A DNA stretch of 64,000 bases. Source: Anisakis pegreffii (taxonomy: Eukaryota; Nematoda; Chromadorea; Rhabditida; Anisakidae). The number at the start of each line of letters is the position of its first letter. Positions within the stretch are counted from its first letter, which is position 1. The DNA lies in the NCBI GenBank assembly GCA_035041965.1, contig JAPYMA010001526.1:62001-126000 (forward strand). The letters are read 5' to 3'. A program made the position numbers and the translations under genes. The notes under the pieces are model-generated. The model was not told where the DNA came from. It saw only the letters and a program-made list of their open reading frames with translations, and made no database searches. Of this stretch, positions 63,938 to 64,000 are shown one piece after another.

Positions 63938-64000
63938 TTAATGAATAACTCTTGTTATAAGTAATACATAAGCATAACGTCAACAATAACAAACGATCAT

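Overview
The window is nuclear DNA from a nematode. Genes are split by mostly short introns with TTTCAG-type acceptors, intergenic DNA is AT-rich, and several start codons sit just behind likely trans-splice acceptors. The gene set is animal: ataxin-2, cytosolic ribosomal proteins, Arp2/3 subunit 2, kinesin-associated protein, alpha-tubulin. From memory, many of these genes have C. elegans orthologues on chromosome III (atx-2, rps-14, epg-4, rpl-36, the acyl carrier protein, daf-41, dlc-1, arx-4, kap-1, toc-1, clk-1), so the window probably belongs to the chromosome III (Nigon C) linkage group. The species cannot be named from the sequence.

Layout, left to right: atx-2 (minus, 3' end off the left edge); rps-14 (minus); epg-4/EI24, rpl-36 and a mitochondrial acyl carrier protein (plus); aspartyl aminopeptidase (minus); a doubtful small plus-strand gene; dph-3 (minus); a repeat-rich stretch from 16.3 to 20.2 kb with a GC-rich foldback, diverged repeats and a non-LTR retrotransposon remnant flanked by an 18-bp direct repeat; a secreted superoxide-dismutase-like protein that has lost its metal ligands (plus) tail to tail with an unrecognised secreted protein (minus); PPWD1/cyn-15 and ARPC2/arx-4 (plus); dlc-1 with a 2-kb intron and the HSP90 co-chaperone p23/daf-41 (plus); a 5-kb stretch without recognisable genes; an eIF4B-like factor (plus); a perfect 27-bp minisatellite; an IQ-motif coiled-coil protein (minus) head to head with kap-1 (plus) across an RFX X-box-like site; then toc-1 (ZnT6) and clk-1 (COQ7) in the order of the C. 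elegans operon; and finally an alpha-tubulin on the minus strand, cut by the right edge.

Genes were rebuilt by joining exons whose phases agree. Most models are complete and match the family length: ARPC2 301 aa, KAP 772 aa, PPWD1 628 aa, DNPEP 497 aa, RPS14 151 aa, DYNLL 89 aa. Two exons, in atx-2 and the eIF4B-like gene, are one base short of a clean frame and probably carry a missing base in the assembly. The most unusual items are the metal-less secreted SOD homologue, the truncated retroelement, and the X-box shared by kap-1 and the uncharacterised IQ gene.
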